Of a stretch of DNA of 64,000 nt, positions 10,726 to 21,290 are shown one piece after another. Numbering within the stretch: position 1 is the first letter of the stretch; each line of letters begins with the position of its first letter. Both the position numbers and the translations under genes were made by a program. The notes beneath the pieces are model-generated. The model had not been told where the DNA came from. It ran no database searches and worked only from the letters and a program-made list of their open reading frames with translations. Source of the DNA: Carposina sasakii (lineage: Eukaryota; Arthropoda; Insecta; Lepidoptera; Carposinidae); assembly GCA_014607495.2 (NCBI GenBank), contig CP053155.1, positions 10,602,001-10,666,000 on the forward strand, in the 5' to 3' direction.

Positions 10726-10979
10726 GATTCACACCGGCCGCGCCGGAGCGCAGCGCATGCGCGAGCACGCGCGAGGGAACGACCGCGCGCCGCGACACTC
10801 CGCACCGTGCCGCGGTAGCCGGTCGGCACCGCGCGCACGCCGCGGCGTCCCGGTGCATGCGCTTGGAATTTCTTCCATGCAAATATAAGACTTAACTACT
10901 GTACCAGAAGCTTGCATTCCCGAAGCACTGTATAAAATGCGCTCCGGTGTGCTGCGCTCCGGCGCGGCCTGTATGAATC
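10726..10979. mobile_element. GC-rich, CpG-rich MITE (254 bp)
   Basis: The left end GATTCACACCGGCCGCGCC and the right end (reverse complement GATTCATACAGGCCGCGCC) form about 30-bp inverted repeats continuing into GGAGCGCAGC. The interior is packed with CG dinucleotides (GCGCATGCGCGAGCACGCGC). In an AT-rich intron it would look like a CpG island, but the ends show that it is a transposon-type repeat. The two overlapping open frames inside are by-products of its composition. Confidence 0.75.
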
Positions 10980-12999
10980 GTACATTAATTGTATCCTATC
11001 ATGTTAACTGTGCATGTTGTGCTACATGCGTATTTACTTTACAATTTTTTTTCTTATCCAGTAATTTGTCTGTGGATGTGTGGGTGGATGCAGACTCTCA
11101 AATTGTAAAAAATATTTATCGTTAAAATGTCAAGGTACGTTTTATTTTAACAATAACGAAAAGGTATGGTATGGTATGGTAGAACGGGCTTATTTCCGTA
11201 ACTCGACGACTGTGCGCCTATTTTGCGTAAGGGTGGAGGTGAAGGTGGTTAGAGGCATACACATACCGCAAGGACTTAGTACGTTCTCTATTTAGCTTAC
11301 CTACTGCAATTTCTCAGAGCATTTCTAAGGCTTCTAATATGATTTTGTTGCCGCTACAGGTAATTGAAGCTTAGTTTGAGCATTATCGGTAGGTACAAGA
11401 TATTTCTTGAGGAATCTTTTTACTTATCGGACAGCGTGCAACGTGGTAATTGTTTTAAACTACTTTTAATAACATACGAGCAAGTAAAAGCAATATTTCA
11501 TTCCTTTTATCTACACATTGAATAATATATTAGCAGTTGTTGTATTCAACACAAAAATTCGTGACTGTAATCGTTAAAGTCCATCCATTGTATAAATCTA
11601 ATAAGTAGGTAGGAATCACAGTTACCTATATATACGGTCATGGATTGACAGAATACTGACGTCATAGATTTTAATGGATGATTCGTAAGTTTCGTAACAA
11701 GTAAGGGAATTTTATTTTGACGAGTAAAATAACTGTGTTCAGTTTCCCAACTTGCTTGCTTGCTTTTATTGTATAAACGTTTCTCGAATGCATATAAAGT
11801 ACTAAGTGCGATTTCAGAGCCAGAAAATAGGTTCCAATAAATGTAACAAGAAAGCGTGGTGGATCTAGGAAAGGAACCATGAGTGGATCTCCCTGATAAG
11901 AACTCAAAGTGTAGAAAAGATGAGGAGATCGTTCAGAGCGACGTAGTAGAAAATTAGTGTAAATACGTTCAAAATACGTTCATGGCCACTTAGAATAGCG
12001 AAAGATGGACGGAACTATAGTCAGGTTCGCGGGTATCAGCTGGATGCAGGCCACTATTCACGGTGTTTGTGACAGCCTGGCAAATATTGATACTTCAGAC
12101 CATGATTCTGAGGCGGAAAACACTGAAAATTTTCGCAGGAAAATTCCAAAATTTTCCCGACATTTCTTCATATTTTCGGGAAAAAAATAGCTTAGGTCGT
12201 TTAATTAGGCTTTAGATAATGACTTAAAAATAAAATTTTAACCAAAAGATGATTTTCAAAAAAAGTTCAAATAACTGATCAACCCTAATAGATAGTCCGA
12301 AGTGATCCAAAAACAGCAATGTGTCACACAATAACCAATACGCACATTTAATTAGTCACAGGATCGCCCGATACAATTAGCGCAGAGAGCAAAGATTACT
12401 GATAATCAAATCAAAAACACATTTCCTGCGAGTAATGACACTGTCGTATAACTCAACGCAGTACTTGTTCAGCATTTCAGTATTTGCCTGGCTGTCACCC
12501 ATACCCTGTATAATAGGCCGAGGTTAATGGGCGAGGTCTAATGTTCAGTAGTACACTTCTAATGGCTGAAATAATGATAATCAGTATTATAGACAAGAAC
12601 GGCATTCATCTATTACTTATTAGAATGAAACACGTATGGATTAGAAGCGTTAGCAGACCGCTTGATTAAAAATAAGTTCATGCAATTTTGAAAACAAATA
12701 ATTTGTCCGCTTATGCTGATAAAACAAAAACAATAATTAATTAAACAATAATTAAGCGGACGTAAATTCGGTCGAATAGCAGGCACGTTAGAGCTAGTGA
12801 GAATATTATGAGCAAAAATGATATTTTACGTGACATTTGCGTACAAACCTGGAAAGTGTCTTGTTAATTAAATTTCGTACTCTAGCGCCAAAATACGGAT
12901 TTTATGCTACGCATACAAATGACTGGTGAAATAAAAACACGTCAGCAGTATGATAACTTAAGAGTATCATATTGTCATCTTATATGAAAAAATACTTAC
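10980..12999. other. intronic sequence, one weak LINE scrap
   Basis: Mostly featureless AT-rich sequence. Around 12005-12075 on the plus strand the translated stretch IVRFAGISWMQA resembles the VRVAG-WMQA segment of the non-LTR C-terminus at 7304, so a degraded fragment is likely there. Nothing else is recognised. Confidence 0.4.
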
Positions 13000-13188
13000 A
13001 GCTCGATGGGTAACAAAAGAAGTGCGTCCCTGCAGTCTGGCACTAACTTTTGCTGGAGTGTCCTCATCATCACGCCGGTTCCCAAACCATCCGAATGCCG
13101 CCCCCACCACCAATACTGCTCCAAGCACCATCAACGCTAGGAACCCACCAATCGCCGCTTTAGTTGTTTGAGAGATCACCATAGCCAT
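13000..13188 (-). CDS. first coding exon of a transmembrane collagen (membrane anchor)
   Basis: The ATG at 13188-13186 sits in a good animal start context (CAAAATGG). The exon has 63 codons and ends at a GTAAGT donor in phase 0. The protein begins MAMVISQTTKAAIGG, then has one strongly hydrophobic helix of about 20 residues (roughly 14-35), then a charged segment (GNRRDDEDTPAK). With a short N-terminus and no cleavable signal this looks like a type II membrane anchor. The next supported exon on the same strand, at 1603, is in phase and leads into collagen triplets. Known MACIT collagens (types XIII, XXIII, XXV) and the Drosophila predicted collagen CG42342 share this architecture; identity with CG42342 is a suggestion from memory, not a search result. 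An 11-kb first intron is long but plausible in a repeat-rich genome. Confidence 0.75.
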
Positions 13189-13430
13189 TTTGAATGAATC
13201 ACCTGAACGTCATAATATTATAACATATTTGGCACTTCTAAGTTTTGTTTTTGATTCACTTCGGATCGGCATTGTTTGTGATTGAATCTGTAACAAGATA
13301 ATAGTTTATATTAATTTGGCAAGATAATTCATGGTCTACAATTTGTAATAATTCACTAAAAATACGTTTTTTTAGATTGTTTTTAGGTAGGAAAGTTAAT
13401 TGATAATATTGGTTAGTAATGTATGATAAC
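13189..13430 (-). promoter_or_regulatory. 5' leader or upstream region of the collagen gene
   Basis: Reading leftward toward the ATG at 13188, a TTCAG|GTGATTC junction about 12 bases before the start could be an acceptor for a 5'-UTR intron. No TATA or initiator element can be assigned with confidence. The hAT MITE at 13431 lies 240 bp upstream of the start codon. Confidence 0.3.
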
Positions 13431-13868
13431 TAGGGTTGCCACCTTTTCTTTTTGCATTTAAAGTACATTGGCTGTTATAGGTAAGAAAAAAAAGTACATA
13501 GCATCAAAATAAAGTACCTATAATTTACTTTTCTTTATTATTATATTTAGAAACATATTCGCTATTCGAGCGTTTTTTTTATTTTTTACTATGAAATGGC
13601 GTTATTTATTGAAAAACATTCCATTCTATCAAGTTAATCAGATTTTCCCTGGCATAAAAATCCACGGACGCCCTCCAAACTAGGACTAATCCGGGGAAAC
13701 CCGGGCGGATGGCAGCCCTACTTAAGACTCAGCTTTTCAAAATCCCAAAGAAATCAAATCATACGAAATAAAGTATTTTCACGTACTTTTTTTTTCTCAT
13801 AAAGTATAGAGTACAATTACCTGAAATAACGTACAATACTTTATTATAAAGTACGGGTGGCAACCCTA
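13431..13868. mobile_element. hAT-type MITE (438 bp)
   Basis: Perfect inverted ends TAGGGTTGCCACC and GGTGGCAACCCTA are flanked by an exact 8-bp duplication ATGATAAC (13423-13430 and 13869-13876). The interior has no transposase and includes a GC-rich patch ('ggggaaacccgggcggatgg', near 13692) that may be a nested fragment of another element. It lies just upstream of the collagen start. Confidence 0.9.
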
Positions 13869-13876
13869 ATGATAAC

Positions 13877-14064
13877 TATGATGTATAATTATTATGGTTT
13901 TTGTATAAGTACTAGTGCTTCTATCAGTATCATCATAACAAGAGAAAATTTGATGACATAGACAAAAGGCAAGATAATTTTATCAAATGAAATTCAATTC
14001 ATAATATACTAACAAACGATAATAGGTATATTAAATTATATTAGACTAATATATAGACGTTTCC
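13877..14064. other. no recognisable feature
   Basis: AT-rich spacer between the hAT MITE and a LINE fragment. Confidence 0.4.
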
Positions 14065-14237
14065 GGGAGGTGGGCAACAGCGCCTGCCGTACTGACAACA
14101 TAGTTCGAAAATCACACTGCGGTCACCAACCCGCCAGCGTGGTGACTATGGGCAAAACCCCCCTGTGGCAGTAGCCTTGTGGCGTGCCCTGGGGGAGGCC
14201 TAGTCCAGCAGTGAACTGCAATAGGCTGAAGAAGAAT
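14065..14237 (+). mobile_element. non-LTR 3'-end fragment or SINE
   Basis: Plus-strand copy of the family at 7743 and 19555: 'ccagcgtggtgactatgggc', then 'tgccctgggggaggcc' and 'actgcaataggctgaagaag' as the 3' end. Confidence 0.75.
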
Positions 14238-14487
14238 AGACACTTAGGACCCAAAGTCAACCTCACTTGCCTGTGGTGCACCCTGATACGAGTATGTAAC
14301 GGACGAGGCTCTGAAGGTAATAGCTTATTATGCCTATTAAGAGTAACATGGAAACATTTCCCATTGGATTCGTTACCGGTTATTAGATTTATGCCCGAAA
14401 ATTAACGGTAGGCTCACTCAACTGGTGAAAAGTAGGTGTGTATTTTGCACAACCTCTTTAGGGGGTTATGTATTTATATGTATGTAT

Positions 14488-14753
14488 GATGATGATGATC
14501 TCCGACCGTATTTCGGCCAAGGCGACCAATCTCTACGGAGATTGGCCAGGTACGCAGGAGATATTATAGTGCACAAGTGTATGGGCAAACACAGATGCAA
14601 TCTCTATTCCGTTACTCTCATAGTCCGATGGGACGGAAAGCCGACACGACCGGAGAGAGATCAGGCGCAGGACCAACAGTTTTACGTGCTTTCCGAGGCA
14701 CGAGCTAAGTGACAATTTATACAACATTAAAATCTGCACATGAAATAAATTCA
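14488..14753 (-). mobile_element. 5'-truncated SINE (same family as 25320)
   Basis: Flanked by a 13-bp duplication TATATGTATGTAT (14475-14487 and 14754-14766). On the minus strand it matches the body and tail of the full SINE at 25320-25661, ending GGTCGGAGATCATCATC. The tRNA head is missing. The two overlapping open frames across it are by-products. Confidence 0.88.
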
Positions 14754-14877
14754 TATATGTATGTATATCTATGCTTCTTCTATGCTGTTCTGGGAGTGAA
14801 AAAAAAAAAACGTATAATACTACAGCTGCTTCTCTTCCCGGGCATACTGTACAAGTCAGTAGAGGGACAAGAGGGTT

Positions 14878-15050
14878 TTGGTGTTTTGTAGGCGATGAGC
14901 AGACTTCCTGTCACTACTAACCGAACGTGTACATCTCAACTATTCCCTCAAAATTGGTCAGAAGTGGCACCATGTGGTTCTATCGCCCTTGGTGCTCTGC
15001 CTACCCCGTAAGGTATAAAGGCGTGATTATATGTATGTATGTATGTATAT
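14878..15050 (+). mobile_element. non-LTR 3'-end fragment with (TATG)n tail
   Basis: Begins 'ttttgtaggcgatgagcag', contains 'ttggtgctctgcctaccccg' and 'aaggcgtgattatatg', and ends in (TATG)n. Reverse counterpart of 8268-8440. Confidence 0.75.
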
Positions 15051-15370
15051 CTTATACGTAAAAAAAAACTTTCAAAAGTAACAGCAAACAATCTACAAAG
15101 CATCATTAGCACAGAGTTTTAGACACGCTCTTCGTAGCAGGTTCGTAGTTCGTAGCACGCTACGAAACGTCCGCGTGTTAATTGAGTATAATAGGTACTT
15201 TTAGATTTAAATCTAAATAGAATCATACGCTAATTTACACTTCAAAGTTCACCTGCATTATTATAAAATAAAATTTTATTGGTTGAGAAAATAAACAAAT
15301 GCAAAATTATAGGTAATTATTAGAACGAAATAGTAAAACAAAAAATTGCCCATTATAAAGAACTCATCCA
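15051..15370. other. no gene seen
   Basis: AT-rich spacer. A small palindromic cluster 'cgtagcaggttcgtagttcg' near 15136-15170 may be the edge of an unrecognised MITE. Confidence 0.3.
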
Positions 15371-15490
15371 CAAAATTTGAAACTCGAAATCACATGTTTA
15401 TTTTTCAAGATTGTACCATTCCTGTGTTGTTTAGAATTCTCCAAAGTATAAAGAAAAATAATCATGTGATTTCGAGACTAAAATTTTTGC
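15371..15490. mobile_element. short MITE (120 bp)
   Basis: The left arm CTCGAAATCACATGTTTATT is mirrored by the right arm with few differences. The arms of about 40 bp make up most of the element. Confidence 0.65.
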
Positions 15491-15707
15491 CTTAAAAGGC
15501 ATTTTGCCTAACATACCCCTTTTGTTACACCCTTTATATCACCGATACGACAGGAAGAGTGAGCCGACGTCGGTCTCTTTTGTGGCCGAGATGGCATAAT
15601 ACCCGTTAAAAGTATGTAAATACCTATAGCTGACAAGGGGTCACTAATGGTTTTAAAGTAACTGGGGAATATTTCTGTTTGGATTTCGGCTATATTTTCT
15701 TAATTTG

Positions 15708-15757
15708 TCAAAATTGGTCAGAAGTGGCAACATGTAAAGGCGTGATTATATGTATAT
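15708..15757 (+). mobile_element. scrap of the (TATG)n-tailed non-LTR family
   Basis: 'aaaattggtcagaagtggca' followed by 'aaggcgtgattatatg' matches the 3' end at 14878-15050 with an internal deletion. Confidence 0.65.
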
Positions 15758-16163
15758 CTTGATTTAATTGAACAGAGTATCCATTGAACTTGTGAAATCT
15801 ATATAGGTACATATAAATTGTCATTTCTGGATTACTGACTAATGAATTTTGATTTCGGAATAGTGCAATGTATTGTCTTGCATCCTAGGTGCTCGGGTCT
15901 GGTTTCTCGTGGCGATTGTAGTTAGTGCAAGTACCTGTTTTCGCAGTTATGAGTTATAAGATCCGAGGGTCAGTGGAGGGTATAGGGCCCGGTGTTGGGC
16001 GCACCCATAGTGAATGACTAATGAATGGAGATACAGTCTAAACCGCTGATGTTAGAGACATAAAACTTGGAGAGTAGGTTTGTATGTACTTTTACGTGAC
16101 TAGGCATTTCATTAGAAACTACTTTTGGAAATAAAAAGCGGGATTTTCTACGCAGATGAAATT
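15758..16163. other. no recognisable feature
   Basis: No open frame, inverted repeat or known repeat signature was found. Confidence 0.35.
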
Positions 16164-16173
16164 GTGGACGCCA

Positions 16174-16265
16174 TACATACATACATACATAATAATCACG
16201 CCTCTTTCTCGGAGGATTAGGCAGAGATCACGGATCTCCATCTGCTACGATCCTGACAGATCCTG
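16174..16265 (-). mobile_element. 5'-truncated non-LTR 3' end (92 bp)
   Basis: The insertion is framed by a 10-bp duplication GTGGACGCCA (16164-16173 and 16266-16275), with a (TATG)n tail on the minus strand followed by 'aatcacgcctctttctcgg'. Confidence 0.82.
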
Positions 16266-16610
16266 GTGGACGCCAGCTAGTTAAAAAATAGAATATAATC
16301 TAGGTACCCACCATAGGATAGCATACGATGATTATGTATATTCAAATATATTTTACACGTTAATCTTAATGTTCTTATCAAAGTCTAACCAAATCGTATA
16401 AGTAGAAAATAAATAAATCTTTATTTTATAAATTTATTTAGCATATATTTAATTACACTAAAGTATATATTTTATACTATAAATATTTAAAAAAATGATA
16501 ACAACATAATAATTCCAAAATGCGTTAAGTATTTAGTTTTATCCATTAGCCAGCCACATGGAATGGAATATTTATCATCATCATCTTCCTGCCCTTTTGT
16601 CAACTTATCA

Positions 16611-16930
16611 ACCGACTTCAAAAAGACGAATTGAGAACCTCCTCCTTTTTTTGAAGTCGGTTAAAAAGGAGGAGGTTCTCAATTCGTCTGTATGTATAAT
16701 TTTTTTATTTTATTTTTATGTATGTTCACCGATATTTCCGTCAATTATAGACGGATTTCAAAATTTTTTAACCGACTTCAAAAAGACGAATTGAGAACCT
16801 CCTCCTTTTTTTTTTGAAGTCGGTTAAAAAGGAGGAGGTTCTCAATTCGTCTGTATGTATAATTTTTTTTTTTTTTTTATGTATGTACACCGATATTTCC
16901 GTCAATTATAGACGGATTTCAAAAAAATTT
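16611..16930. repeat. two tandem copies of a hairpin-forming 160-bp unit
   Basis: ACCGACTTCA begins at 16611 and again at 16771. Each unit contains 'gaattgagaacctcctcc', then its reverse complement 'ggaggaggttctcaattc' across a T-rich loop containing 'gaagtcggtt', then 'cgatatttccgtcaattata'. This is the left part of the composite element that includes the minisatellite at 17093 and reappears inverted at 46570-47185. Confidence 0.8.
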
Positions 16931-17092
16931 TTTTTGTTGGATAGAGTTCACTTCTGAGGTGGTCCCATTTTCACCAGGTCAGGATCTGATGATGGGATCC
17001 AGGAGAAATCTAGGGCAACCACCGAAAATTGTATGCTCGTATGGTGCTTTTGTTACGTAATCATGTCTTACTCAGGTATATACTTCAGGGTG

Positions 17093-18095
17093 TCAACATC
17101 TAATGCTGCTGTGCTGATGATGAAGCTACAGAACTCCTTAAAGGTTAGGAGTTGGGATACAGTACTGCAATTGGTCGATGGAAACTATTTAGTAGTATGT
17201 AGGGCTAACGTGTTACTTGAATCAACATCTGATGCTGCTGTGCTGATGATGAAGCTACAGAACTCCTTAACGGTTAGGAGTTGGGAGACAATACTGCAAT
17301 TGGTCGATGAAAACTATTTAGTAGTATGTAGGGCTAACGTGTTACTGGAATCAACATGTGATGCTGCTGTGCTGATGATGAAGCTACAGATCTCCACAGT
17401 ACTGCAATTGGTCGATGGAAACTATTTATTAGTATGTAGGGCAAACGTGTTACTTGAATCAACATCTGATGCTGCTGTGCTGATGATGAAGCTACAGAAC
17501 TCCTTAACGGTTAGGAGTTGGAAGACAGTACTGCAATTGGTCGATGGAAACTATTTAGTGGTATGTAGGGCTAACGTGTTACTTGAATCAACATCTGATG
17601 CTGCTGTGCTGATGATGAAGCTACAGAACTCCTTTACGGTTAGGAGTTGGGAGACAGTACTGCAATTGGTCGATGAAAACTATTTAGTAGTATGTAGGGC
17701 TAACGTGTTACTGGAATCAACATGTGATGCTGCTGTGCTGATGATGAAGCTACAGATCTCCACAGTACTGCAATTGGTCGATGGAAACTATTTATTAGTA
17801 TGTAGGGCAAACGTGTTACTTGAATCAACATCTGATGCTGCTGTGCTGATGATGAAGCTACAGAACTCCTTAACGGTTAGGAGTTGGGAGACAGTACTGC
17901 AATTGGTCGATGGAAACTATTTAGTAGTATGTAGGGCTAACTTGTTGCTTGTGAGGTATACTTGAATCAACATCTGATGCTGCTGTGCTGATGGTCAAGC
18001 AGAACAGAACTCCTTAACGGTTAGGAGTTAGGGGACAGTACTGCAATTGGTCGATGGAAACTATATATGTAGGGCTAACGTGATACTTATACGAG
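17093..18095 (+). repeat. minisatellite with 129- and 108-bp units in a higher-order pattern
   Basis: Units start with TCAACATCTGATGCTGCTGT (or a variant) at 17093, 17222, 17351, 17459, 17588, 17717, 17825 and, degenerate, 17967. Lengths run 129, 129, 108, 129, 129, 108, 142. The 108-bp type lacks 21 bp. Units 2-3-4 and 5-6-7 are nearly identical, which gives a 366-bp higher-order period. Because each unit length divides by three and lacks stops in one frame, a 310-codon frame (17033-17965) stays open, but this looks like a structural by-product and not a gene. Confidence 0.85.
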
Positions 18096-18139
18096 TAGGT
18101 ACTACTCCTTAGATGGTAACGATGAAATCCTTAAGTATA

Positions 18140-18510
18140 CAGGGTGTTTTTTCGTTGCCACCCTTAACTAAGGGTACGCACTCTATACATCAAATAAAGT
18201 AAGTTTATGCCAAAAAAAAAATGCTGAGAAACGATATAAATTTTTCTGAAACATTTTTTTTATTACTTGGTCGGCGAAATTTATAGTGTCCAGTGTTTAT
18301 GCTAGTTTTTTCATAGACAGATATTAATTATTTCTCGTGAAAAATTTTGTTAAGCATTTATGCAGAAAAACGCAGTCTATTTACTCAACTTTGGACCCTA
18401 ATATTTTGGAAACCAGACACTTCCCAGGTATGCTTCCAAGCAGAAAAATAATCTTGATGATGAGGAGTTTACGTAGTTTTCGGGAACGTTGACGACCAAA
18501 AATTACCCTG
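18140..18510 (-). mobile_element. MITE with CAGGGTG/ACCCTG ends, TA target
   Basis: Ends are CAGGGTG and ATTACCCTG, flanked by TA (18138-18139 and 18511-18512). The inverted composite near 45.47 kb retains the uninterrupted site (CTTAAGTATA then CAACTAGCATC), which supports the TA duplication. It is one of four copies in the window (35259, 45504, 45888). The TA target suggests a Tc1/mariner-type source. No transposase is present. Confidence 0.85.
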
Positions 18511-18574
18511 TATAAACTAGCATCTATTTAAGTCCATAACGCATTCTACGCAACGTAACTAAAAATCGAGAAAT

Positions 18575-19157
18575 AAACTGACTTAAAAAAAAAATTTAAC
18601 CGACTTCAAACTTTAACTAAAAAGCGATAAATAACGTAACTAATTTATCTACTTAATACATTTTCAATATCTAAAATTATTTAAATATTTACAACTTAAT
18701 ACCTAATACTTTAACAAAGTCATCTTTAACTATTTAAATATTTATAATTATCACTTATTTTTTGGAGTCGGTGCCAGCCAAACAAATAAATTTAATTAAG
18801 AAAACTGACCCACACTAAAATTCATAGTAAAACCAAGAATAGGAAATTGCATTACCGCGTGCCCTGCCTACTACACCGTATTGTATTTTGCCGTGTGTGT
18901 GGCTTTGCCAGCCGCGCGCGTCCATCAACACAACAGACTACGTTACCTAGGCTGGCACAGACTCCAAAAAATAAGTGATAATTATAAATATTTAAATAGT
19001 TAAAGATAACTTTGTTAAAGTATTAGGTATTAAGTTGTAAATATTTAAATAATTTTAGATATTGAAAATGTATTAAGTAGATAAATTAGTTACGTTATTT
19101 ATCGCTTTTTAGTTAAAGTTTGAAGTCGGTTAAATTTTTTTTTTTAAAGTCAGTTTT
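18575..19157. mobile_element. foldback element, ~205-bp arms, 170-bp loop
   Basis: Positions 18575-18779 and 18950-19157 are reverse complements with only a few differences. The outer ends read TTTAACCGACTTCAAAC and the mirror image. The loop contains a CG-rich patch (GCCAGCCGCGCGCGTCC). Its outer motif matches the ends of the repeat at 16611, so the whole 16.6-19.2 kb block may be one composite element. Confidence 0.85.
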
Positions 19158-19543
19158 TTTTATATTAAGTAAAAATAAATTTATGACATGAAATATTATG
19201 ATATGAAATACAAATGTGTAATACAAACTTAAAATTAAGCATTCGCTCTGGTAATATTAAACATTATTTGGAAAGATTATTATAGGCGTATAAGAGTAAT
19301 TACAGCTTTATACGAGCAACGAGAAAATATTTTATCGCATATAACCTAGCCCCTATAAATCACTACAAGGCTCTTTCTGGCAATATCTTATATAATAATA
19401 TAAAGTGTTATCGCGCTTGTCTGTCCGTACTTAGTCTATCGTGCTAGATTTATGACCTGGCTGTGGATTGTGTACGAGTACTTATATCGATAACAAATGT
19501 AATTAAGATTATTGCGGTCGAAAGTTTTACCAGCTATTTAGGT
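19158..19543. other. no recognisable feature
   Basis: AT-rich spacer without an open frame or repeat of note. Confidence 0.35.
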
Positions 19544-19554
19544 AATTTGATTAT

Positions 19555-19719
19555 CATCATCATCATCATCATCAGCCTATTGCAGTCCACTGCTGGACGT
19601 AGGCCTCTCCCAGGGCACGCCACAAGACTGCCATGGGGGGTATTTGCCCAGTTACCACGCTGGGCAGACGGGTTGGTGACCGCAGTCTGATTTTAGACTA
19701 TGTTGTTCAACACGGGAGG
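19555..19719 (-). mobile_element. short non-LTR 3' end or SINE with (ATG)n tail
   Basis: Framed by an 11-bp duplication AATTTGATTAT (19544-19554 and 19720-19730). The plus strand starts (CATCAT)n then CAGCCTATTGCAGTCCACTG, i.e. a 3' tail of (ATG)n on the minus strand. Length 165 bp. Confidence 0.88.
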
Positions 19720-19831
19720 AATTTGATTATAAACCAACATAATTAAGAAATCTTTGTACATCTACATCTTCCTTGTCGTAAAGTTTATTTGTGAAAAAAA
19801 AATTGTGTACAATAAAGCATAAAAATGAAGC

Positions 19832-20033
19832 CTCGAGCACACCGGATGCGTATGCGTGCACGTAAGCGTAGACGTACACGTACCTCTGAGTTTAATGTAT
19901 GGAACTGTCACCGCTTGACGTCTATGCTTACGTCTACAAATACGCATCCGGTCTACCCGTGCCTATACAGTTCCATAATGACAACTCAGAGGTAGTCTAC
20001 GCTTACGTTTACGCATACGCATCCGGTGTGCTC
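19832..20033. mobile_element. palindrome-rich MITE, ACGT/CGTA repeats
   Basis: The ends CTCGAGCACACCGGATGCG and the mirror form inverted repeats of about 45 bp that run through 'cacgtaagcgtagacgtac'. The middle holds a further inverted pair built from the same words. An inverted copy is at 45221-45437. Confidence 0.78.
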
Positions 20034-21290
20034 CATCCACTAATACGACTGGTGAGGTTAGATTCAAAATAATGCTGTGGTTTATAAGTTGGCCTTTACC
20101 TAAAACCTTTATTCCAATAAGGATTTTGAAAGTTACCTTACCTGTCTTTGCCTTACAAGAAACCTATCTTATCTTTCATTTTAATATTGTTTGCTTTTTA
20201 ATATATTTCTAATTTGATTTTTCTTCGGAAACTTTTTTCAAAGATTAAAGGTAACTGAAGTTATTCAACGATGATTCAACCCTAAATACCTACAATATTG
20301 AAGCCGATCGTTATATATAACTATCAAGCAAAATTTTTTTTTTCAAAAAATAATTCTGCTTTTCTACCTGTGGGGATAACGAGATACTTCCAAAGAATAT
20401 CAAGAGTTATTGATTTGTTTCGACTCGGAGCCTTGTTTGACTTTGTTTCAAAGATTTGACGATCAAGACTTGTTCGGGAACATCTTGGAGTCGATTCCTA
20501 TCTGAGATGGTATTTTCTAACGGCATAAACGGTTGATAGTCAAAGTTTATTACCAAATCATTTTTTTTTAATCATCCTTGGAACTAATTGTCCTAAAAGG
20601 TCTATGTAAAATTAAACAACCCTATTAATTTGACTGCACCAAGCAAAAGGAGTCAATATGTTTATAAGTCTATATATTTATGTTTCTTTGTGGCAATGTG
20701 GAGATAAGTTGCTAACTTACCTCACACCTATAACAATAAGCCCCGCTACATATGCTAAGTCTCTTTCATTTTTTCCTGCAGTTCTGACTACCCATACAGC
20801 AGTGTGTATATTCTAAATACAGTATGTTACATCCGTAGCCCATTTTCCACTTGTTAGTGACCTCACTTCAAACACGCACACTTGGTGAGATGACGGTGGC
20901 GCTACTTACTTTTCCATGAACTTCTCATAGTTATGTACCAAATAAACATGATATTTCCTATGGGCACCTGGTGTATTTGTTTTGTATGTAAACACGTCTA
21001 AGTTTTTAGAAATTTTAAACAGGAGCACGGAAAAGGACATGAGCTACATTTTGTAGTCCACGCAGTCGAAATCACGGTCAACAGCTAGTAAAATATATAT
21101 TTTTCAAATGTTCAAGAGCTAATTTATAATCAATTTGAGAGTGCATTGTTTTAAATTATTGGTAGTAATCATCAACAGATGAATAACGAAGATCATAATT
21201 ACTTTTCTAACTATTTTACCAACTGAAATCCAATACAAAATATTTCACCTTTGGTATCTTGTTTGTCTGTCTATCTATTTATCGTTCGAG
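20034..21290. other. no gene seen; one dispersed-repeat end
   Basis: Mostly AT-rich. Around 21020-21092 the stretch 'gtccacgcagtcgaaatcac' followed by 'aacagctagta' is the 3' edge of the dispersed repeat found more fully at 33398 and 57345. Confidence 0.45.

Larger units (their letters stand above)
1718..12999 (-). other. long first intron of the collagen gene (inferred)
   Basis: If the exons at 13000-13188 and 1466-1717 belong to one transcript, this interval is intronic and contains at least twelve separate repeat insertions, listed individually. The phase of the microexon at 1683-1717 suggests that one more short exon may be hidden here. I could not pick it out on the minus strand. Confidence 0.5.

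Noticed and set aside
10698..10917. CpG island or arginine-rich gene
   Set aside because: The CG-rich stretch is a MITE with inverted ends. The open frames on both strands are composition effects.
14425..14754. Overlapping frames of 95 and 73 codons
   Set aside because: They cross a SINE insertion with a clear 13-bp target duplication.
17033..17965. 310-codon open frame as a repeat protein gene
   Set aside because: The frame is open because the minisatellite units are multiples of three. It has no start context, no domain, and the surroundings are a transposon-like composite.
16611..18095. CRISPR-like array
   Set aside because: Repeats are long, contiguous units without unique spacers, in a eukaryotic setting.
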